Positions 59,027-64,000 of a stretch of DNA of 64,000 nt are shown here, piece after piece. How positions within the stretch are numbered: the stretch's first letter is position 1; each line of letters opens with the position of its first letter. A program made the translations under genes and the position numbers. This DNA comes from Pseudonocardia sediminis (GTDB lineage: Bacteria > Actinomycetota > Actinomycetes > Mycobacteriales > Pseudonocardiaceae): the NCBI RefSeq assembly GCF_004217185.1, contig NZ_SHKL01000001.1:3346001-3410000 (forward strand), read 5' to 3'. The notes below the pieces were generated by a model that did not search any database, had not been told where the DNA came from, and worked only from the letters and a program-made list of their open reading frames with translations.

Positions 59027-61618
59027 ATGGCCACACAGCCCCGCATCGTCATCGTCGGAGCCGGCATCGTCGGATGCGCCCTCGCCGACGAGCTCACCCG
59101 GCGCGGACGCACCCACGTCACCGTCCTCGACCAGGGACCGCTCTTCACCACCGGCGGCTCCACCTCGCACGCACCCGGCCTGGTGTTCCGGACGACCGGG
59201 AACCGCACGATGACCCGCCTCGCCGACGCCACCGTCACCAAGTACTCGCAGACCACACTCGACGGTGCCCGCTGCTTCCGCCCCGTCGGCGGGATCGAGG
59301 TCGCGGCCACCCCGGAGCGCCTCACCGACCTGCACCGACGTCATGGCTGGGCCGCCGCGTCCGGCATCGCGTCCCGCATGATCGACGCGGACGAGTGCGC
59401 GACGCTCCACCCACTCATCGACCCGTCGACCATCCTGGGTGGACTGCACATCCCCGGCGACGGGCTCGCGTCGCCGGTCGCGGCCGCCGAGGCCCAGGCC
59501 CGCGCCGCGATCTCCCGCGGCGCGGAGTTCCTCGGGCACCGCCGCGTCACCGCGATCGAGCGTTCCGGCGGGCGGGTCCGCGCGGTGTGCACCTCGGCCG
59601 GCGAACGGTTCGACGCCGACATGGTCGTCTCCTGCGCGGGGATGTGGGGCCCGCTGGTCGGCGGTCTGGCCGGGGTCACGATCCCGTTGGTCCCGATGGC
59701 GCACCAGTACGCGATCACCTCGCCGGTCGCCGCGCTGGACGCGGTGCACGCGTTGGGTTCCCTGGTCGGGCGGGCCGACGCGTCGCTGCCGATCCTGCGT
59801 CACCAGGACGCGGACCTGTACTTCCGCGAGCACGGCGACCGGATCGGGATCGGCGCCTACGGCCACCGCGCGATGCCGATGGACCCCCTCGAGCTCGACG
59901 TCCAGGACCCGAACACGACCATGCCCTCGGAGCGCACGTTCACCGCCGAGGACTTCGACCCGTCCTGGGACGCGGCGCTCGCGCTGCTGCCGGCACTCGG
60001 CGACACCAAGGTCGAGGAGGGGATCAACGGCGTCTTCTCCTTCACCCCGGACGGGATGCCGCTGCTCGGTGAGCACCCCGACCTGGCCGGGTTCTGGTCA
60101 GCCGAGGCGGTGTGGATCACCCACTCGGCCGGGGTCGCGGAGGCCGTCGCGGAGTGGATGACGACCGGTCGTCCGGCCGTCGGCGGCGAGCCGATCGACC
60201 TCTCGTGCGCCCACCTCGACCGGTTCGACCCGGCGATGCTGGAGCCCGAGACCGTGCGGGCGCGCTCGTGCCGGGCCTTCGACGAGGTCTACGACATCGT
60301 GCACCCGCACGACCCGCCGGCCGTCGCGCGGCCGGTGCGCACCAGCCCCTTCCACTCGCGGCACGTCGAGCTGCGCGCCGTGTTCGGCGAGGGCGCGGCG
60401 TGGGAGCGTCCGATGTGGTTCGAGGCGAACGCGACCCTGCCGGAGGTCTGCGAGACCACCCGCCGCACCGGGTGGGCGGGCCGGAACTGGTCGCCGGTCG
60501 CCGGCGCGGAGGCGCTGGTCACCCGGCGTGCGGCCGGGCTCTACGACCTGTCCCCGCTGCGCCGCGTCGAGGTCACCGGGCCCCATGCACTCGAGTTCCT
60601 GCAGCGCCTGACGACCAACCAGCTCGACCGGCCCGTCGGCACCGTCACCTACACCCTGATGCTCGACGAGTCCGCCGGCATCCGCGCCGACCTCACGGTC
60701 ACCCGGCTCGGCCCGGAGCGGTTCGCGCTCGGGGTCACGAACCGTCTCGACGTCGGCCTGCTGCGGTCCTACGCCCGTGCCGGGGTGACGATCCGCGACG
60801 TCACCGAGGAGACCTGCTGCCTGGGTCTCTGGGGGCCGAAGGTCCGGGAGATCCTCGACGGCCTGGTGCCGGAGTCCGCGCAGCGCCTCGGGTTCTTCAA
60901 GGCGGCCGAGTTCCACGTCGGGGCCGTGCCGGTCACCGGGCTGCGGGTGTCCTACGTGGGCGAGTACGGCTGGGAGCTCTCCACCGCCGCCGAGCACGGG
61001 GAAGCCTTGTGGGACACGATCTACGCCGCCGGGGCGCGGCACGGCCTCGTCGCCGCCGGGCGGCACGCGTTCTCCTCGCTGCGGATGGAGAAGGGCTACC
61101 GCTCCTGGGGCACCGACATCAGCACCGAGTACGACCCCGACGAGGCCGGTCTCGGGTTCGCGGTGAGCATGGACAAGGGCCCGTTCCTCGGCCGCGCCGC
61201 GCTGCACCAGCGACGCCTCGCCGGGCCGCCCGCCCGGTCGCTGGCCACGCTCGTCCTGGACTGCCCGCAGGCCGTCCTGTTCGGACAGGAGCCGGTGTAC
61301 GACGTCCCGGACGCCCACCGCTCCGGGCGCGGGCCCTACCTGCTCGACGACGGCTCCACCGGTGACCCCCTCGACCCTCGTGAGCGGAAATCGTCGCCAG
61401 GGCAGCCATATCCGCGCACGGGCGGGGTTCTCGGGTACGTCGCCAGTGCCGCGGTCGGGCACACGGTGGGGGAGTCGATCGCCCACGTGTGGCTCCCGGC
61501 GGACAAGGCGGTGGCCGGGACCCGGGTCGAGGTCGAGTACCTGGGCAAGCGGCTCGGGGCCGAGGTCGTCGACGGCCCGCGCTACGACCCGTCGATGTCC
61601 CGTATGCGGGCCCGGTAG
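59027..61618 (+). CDS. Dimethylglycine oxidase/dehydrogenase-like flavoprotein with GcvT-type domain
   Basis: The 863-residue two-part enzyme has an N-terminal DAO-type FAD domain (about 1-420) with IVIVGAGIVGCALADEL and GSTSHAPGLVF, whose His corresponds to the flavin-linked His of dimethylglycine oxidase. A C-terminal folate-binding GcvT/aminomethyltransferase-like domain (about 430-860) includes GEYGWELS and LRMEKGYRSWGTD. It likely demethylates dimethylglycine to sarcosine and passes the C1 unit to tetrahydrofolate. Residues 785-798 are encoded exactly by the 42-bp repeat at 61379 and look like an insertion before GVLGYVAS. Confidence 0.88.
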   Translation: MATQPRIVIVGAGIVGCALADELTRRGRTHVTVLDQGPLFTTGGSTSHAPGLVFRTTGNRTMTRLADATVTKYSQTTLDGARCFRPVGGIEVAATPERLTDLHRRHGWAAASGIASRMIDADECATLHPLIDPSTILGGLHIPGDGLASPVAAAEAQARAAISRGAEFLGHRRVTAIERSGGRVRAVCTSAGERFDADMVVSCAGMWGPLVGGLAGVTIPLVPMAHQYAITSPVAALDAVHALGSLVGRADASLPILRHQDADLYFREHGDRIGIGAYGHRAMPMDPLELDVQDPNTTMPSERTFTAEDFDPSWDAALALLPALGDTKVEEGINGVFSFTPDGMPLLGEHPDLAGFWSAEAVWITHSAGVAEAVAEWMTTGRPAVGGEPIDLSCAHLDRFDPAMLEPETVRARSCRAFDEVYDIVHPHDPPAVARPVRTSPFHSRHVELRAVFGEGAAWERPMWFEANATLPEVCETTRRTGWAGRNWSPVAGAEALVTRRAAGLYDLSPLRRVEVTGPHALEFLQRLTTNQLDRPVGTVTYTLMLDESAGIRADLTVTRLGPERFALGVTNRLDVGLLRSYARAGVTIRDVTEETCCLGLWGPKVREILDGLVPESAQRLGFFKAAEFHVGAVPVTGLRVSYVGEYGWELSTAAEHGEALWDTIYAAGARHGLVAAGRHAFSSLRMEKGYRSWGTDISTEYDPDEAGLGFAVSMDKGPFLGRAALHQRRLAGPPARSLATLVLDCPQAVLFGQEPVYDVPDAHRSGRGPYLLDDGSTGDPLDPRERKSSPGQPYPRTGGVLGYVASAAVGHTVGESIAHVWLPADKAVAGTRVEVEYLGKRLGAEVVDGPRYDPSMSRMRAR
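61379..61420. repeat. 42-bp palindromic dispersed repeat, copy 3, inside a coding region
   Basis: It begins CGTGAGCGGAAATCG and ends CCATATCCGCGCACG around the same GCCAGGGC core as copy 1. It occupies codons 785-798 of the dimethylglycine-oxidase-like gene, starts on a codon boundary and contains no stop in that frame. Confidence 0.8.
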
Positions 61619-61645
61619 CCGGACCGACGGGGGAGAGGGAACGAC

Positions 61646-62812
61646 ATGGGACACGACGTCATCGTCGTCGGGCTCGGCGGCATGGGCAGCGCCTCGGCGC
61701 ACCGGCTCGCCGCGGGCGGGCTGCGGGTGCTCGGCCTGGACCGCCACCCGCCGGCGCACGACCAGGGGTCGAGCCACGGCGGGTCGCGGATCACCCGGCA
61801 GGCCTACTTCGAGGACCCCGCCTACGTGCCGCTGCTGCGCCGCGCCGGAGAGCTGTGGGACGCCGTCGCCGAGGAGTCCGGCCGGCACCTCGTCGACTGG
61901 AGCGGCGGGGTGATGGTCGGGCGGCCGGACGGGCCCACGATCTCCGGGTCGCTGGCCAGCGCCCGGTACTGGGGCCTGGAGCACGAGCTGCTCGACGCCG
62001 GACAGATCCATACCCGGTACCCGACGCTGCGCCCGTCCGACGCCGACGTCGCGCTGGTCGAGCGACGTGCCGGATCGGTGAACCCGGAGGAGAGCGTCCG
62101 CGCCCACCTCGATCTCGCCGGCCGGTACGGCGCCGACCTGCGCCACGGCGAGACCGTCCTGGACTGGACGGCGACCGATGCCGGGGTGCGGGTGCGGACC
62201 GAACGGGCGACCCACGAGGCCGACCGGCTCGTGCTCGCCCCGGGCGCCTGGGCCCCGGACCTGCTGGCCGACCTGGGCGTCCCGATGCAGATCGAGCGGT
62301 ACGTGCAGTTCTGGTTCGCCCCGTCGGACCCGGCCGCGTTCGCCGGGCACCCGGTCTACATCTGGGAGGGCCCGGGCGGGCGCCAGTTCTACGGGTTCGG
62401 GCTCGGCGGGGACGGCACCGTCAAGGTCGCGTTCTTCCGCGGCGGCGACGTCTGCGACCCGGCGAGCATCGACCGCACGGTGCACCCCGGCGAGGTCGAG
62501 GAGATCCGGGCGTTCGCGGCGCCGCACGTCCCGGGCGCGGTGGCGGAGTTCGTGCGCGCCAAGACCTGCATGTACACCTGCACCCCCGACCACCACTTCG
62601 TAATCGCGCCGCACCCGGCGCACCCGGCCGTCACGGTGGCGTGCGGGTTCTCCGGGCACGGCTTCAAGTTCGTCCCGGTCGTCGGGGAGATCGTCGCCGA
62701 CCTCGTCACCGCGGGCTCCACATCGCACCCGATCGACCTGTTCGACCCTGCTCGATTCTCCGCTCGATCCACCCCCGCCCACTCCACGCACTTCGGGGAG
62801 CACGTCGCATGA
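61646..62812 (+). CDS. Monomeric sarcosine oxidase/N-methyl amino acid oxidase
   Basis: The 388-residue flavoprotein of the MSOX/SolA type has DVIVVGLGGMGSASAHRLA for FAD and SSHGGSRITRQAYFEDPAYVPL typical of the family. C-terminal MYTCTPDHHFVI contains the Cys that carries covalent flavin in monomeric sarcosine oxidases. It probably oxidises sarcosine to glycine with H2O2 release. GGGGGAGAGGG precedes the ATG. It overlaps the Rieske gene by 4 bases, so the cluster could run from dimethylglycine to glycine. Confidence 0.88.
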   Translation: MGHDVIVVGLGGMGSASAHRLAAGGLRVLGLDRHPPAHDQGSSHGGSRITRQAYFEDPAYVPLLRRAGELWDAVAEESGRHLVDWSGGVMVGRPDGPTISGSLASARYWGLEHELLDAGQIHTRYPTLRPSDADVALVERRAGSVNPEESVRAHLDLAGRYGADLRHGETVLDWTATDAGVRVRTERATHEADRLVLAPGAWAPDLLADLGVPMQIERYVQFWFAPSDPAAFAGHPVYIWEGPGGRQFYGFGLGGDGTVKVAFFRGGDVCDPASIDRTVHPGEVEEIRAFAAPHVPGAVAEFVRAKTCMYTCTPDHHFVIAPHPAHPAVTVACGFSGHGFKFVPVVGEIVADLVTAGSTSHPIDLFDPARFSARSTPAHSTHFGEHVA

Positions 62813-63966
62813 GCACCACACCGCTGCCGTCCAGCCTCCGCCCGACCCTGCCCGGCACCGCCTACACCGACCCGGCGACGTTCGACGCCGAGTGCGCCCG
62901 CATCCTGGAGGCGAACTGGTTCTGCGCCGTCGCCGCCGTCGACCTCCCGAAGGCCGGCTCGTTCCGGACCGTCACCGTCGGGCGGGAGAGCGTGCTGATC
63001 ACCCGCTCCCGGACCGGGGAGGTCCGCGCGTTCTTCAACGTGTGCCGCCACCGCGGCGCGCGGCTGTGCACCGAGTCCTCCGGCACGGTCGGGCGGACGT
63101 TCCGCTGCCCGTACCACGCGTGGTCCTACGACCTCGACGGCAAGCTCGCCGGCGCGCCGCACCTGCCGCAGATGCGCGACATCGACCGCACCGAGTACGG
63201 GCTGCGCACGATCGCGGTCCGGGAGTGGCTCGGCTACGTCTGGGTGTGCCTCGCCGACGACCCGCCCTCGTTCGCCGACACCGTCATGGCGTCGGTCGCC
63301 TCGCGGCTCGGCGACGTCGCCGCCGTCGACCGCTACGACGTCGGGTCCCTGGCGCTGGGGAAGCGGATCACCTACGACGTGGCCGCGAACTGGAAGCTCG
63401 TCGTCGAGAACTTCATGGAGTGCTACCACTGCGCGACGATCCACCCCGAGCTCACCGGCGTGCTGCCGGAGTTCGCGAAGGGCTGGGCGGCGCAGTACTA
63501 CGTGGGCCACGGCGCGGAGATGGGCGCGTCGGTGGAGGGGTTCACCGTCGACGGCTCGGCCGGCCTCGGTCGCCTGCCCGACATCGACGACGAGCAGGAC
63601 CGCCGCTACTTCGCCGTCACCGTCGCGCCGCAGGTGTTCCTCAACCTGGTGCCCGACCACGTGATCGTGCACCGGATGTTCCCGCTCTCGGCGAACCGCA
63701 CGGTGATCGAGTGCGACTGGCTGGTGCACCCCGACGTCGTCGCGGCCGGGACCGACATCTCGCGGTCGGTGGAGCTGTTCGACCGGGTCAACCGGCAGGA
63801 CTTCGACGCCTGCGAGCGCTGCCAGTCCGGGATGGGCTCGCGCGTCTACCGCGACGGCGGCGTGCTGGTGCCGACCGAGCACCACATCGAGGAGTTCCAC
63901 ACCTGGGTCCGGACCTCGCTCGGCGAGATCGTCGCGGTGCCCGAGGCGTCGGAGGGGGCGGCGTGA
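62809..63966 (+). CDS. Rieske oxygenase alpha subunit, probable glycine betaine/quaternary amine demethylase
   Basis: The 385-residue Rieske non-heme iron oxygenase has the [2Fe-2S] ligands Cys79, His81, Cys100 and His103 in CRHRG and CPYHAW. The mononuclear iron site is in NWKLVVENFMECYHCATIHPE. The overall sequence resembles GbcA/stachydrine-type oxygenases, and the neighbours (dimethylglycine and sarcosine oxidases) favour glycine betaine as substrate. The ferredoxin reductase partner is not in the window. The substrate is inferred from context. Confidence 0.87.
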   Translation: MSTTPLPSSLRPTLPGTAYTDPATFDAECARILEANWFCAVAAVDLPKAGSFRTVTVGRESVLITRSRTGEVRAFFNVCRHRGARLCTESSGTVGRTFRCPYHAWSYDLDGKLAGAPHLPQMRDIDRTEYGLRTIAVREWLGYVWVCLADDPPSFADTVMASVASRLGDVAAVDRYDVGSLALGKRITYDVAANWKLVVENFMECYHCATIHPELTGVLPEFAKGWAAQYYVGHGAEMGASVEGFTVDGSAGLGRLPDIDDEQDRRYFAVTVAPQVFLNLVPDHVIVHRMFPLSANRTVIECDWLVHPDVVAAGTDISRSVELFDRVNRQDFDACERCQSGMGSRVYRDGGVLVPTEHHIEEFHTWVRTSLGEIVAVPEASEGAA

Positions 63967-64000
63967 GCATCCTCGATCACATCGGTGACACCCCGTTGGT
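63963..64000 (+). CDS. Start of a PLP-dependent enzyme, cysteine synthase-like (runs off right edge)
   Basis: Only 12 codons are visible: SILDHIGDTPL after the GTG, matching the opening of the cysteine synthase/threonine dehydratase fold (IG-(N/D)-TPL). It overlaps the Rieske stop by GTGA, so it belongs to the same operon. The specific enzyme cannot be identified from this fragment. Confidence 0.55.
   Translation, partial: MSILDHIGDTPL

Overview
The window is 64 kb of very GC-rich DNA with tightly packed genes, many GTG starts and frequent 4-base ATGA/GTGA overlaps. It looks like an actinobacterial chromosome, most likely Pseudonocardiaceae (Pseudonocardia-like); the genus is an inference. 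The strongest argument is gene order. Read left to right, the core genes follow the Mycobacterium tuberculosis block Rv1456c-Rv1485: ctaA, ABC permease, ABC ATPase, mptB, sufR-B-D-C-S-U-T, an ABC-F ATPase with a small HTH gene (Rv1473/Rv1473A-like), acnR, acn, ripA, moxR-DUF58-VWA, fabG1-inhA and hemH. Other genes are slotted between these core genes.

Region by region. 1-3.7 kb: the start of an ABC ATPase and a LolA/RseB-like exported protein (minus strand), divergent from an OmpR-type response regulator and sensor kinase. 3.9-8.5 kb: ctaA and the permease/ATPase/mptB operon. 8.6-15.1 kb: a complete SUF iron-sulfur assembly operon with its repressor. 15.2-20 kb (minus strand): arylamine N-acetyltransferase, adenylate cyclase, universal stress protein, lycopene cyclase and an SDR. 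20-24.4 kb: the ABC-F gene with an unusual leader, the HTH gene and an ABC exporter. 24.5-27.1 kb: a decayed MFS gene, an AraC regulator and acnR. 27.3-32.1 kb: ergothioneine genes egtABCD. 32.2-37.7 kb: serine hydrolase, cupin, dienelactone hydrolase, DUF6295, a frameshifted VOC gene and a MatC-like permease. 37.9-42.5 kb: acn and ripA. 42.5-47.9 kb: a NarL/HK pair divergent from a MacB-like ABC transporter. 48.1-50.4 kb: a frameshifted 13E12/HNH gene and a methyltransferase remnant. 50.4-53.5 kb: moxR-DUF58-VWA. 53.5-55.0 kb: a retron-like locus. 55.1-57.7 kb: fabG1-inhA-hemH. 57.9-64 kb: an AraC regulator and a methylamine/betaine demethylation cluster.

The most notable element is a candidate retron between the VWA gene and fabG1. 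A reverse transcriptase with YADD, QGAPTSP and VTG motifs follows a segment bounded by a perfect 16-bp inverted repeat. That segment encloses two small hairpins and one long hairpin, as in an msr-msd RNA, and a -10 hexamer places the likely transcript start at the first repeat arm.

Other notable signals are three copies of a 42-bp palindromic repeat, one of which adds exactly 14 in-frame codons to a dimethylglycine-oxidase-like gene; a shared operator in front of acnR and acn although about 10 kb now separates them; a five-codon leader ORF plus hairpin before the ABC-F gene; and about a dozen starts preceded by TANNNT at 6-8 bases, implying leaderless mRNAs. No rRNA, tRNA or CRISPR array was recognised.
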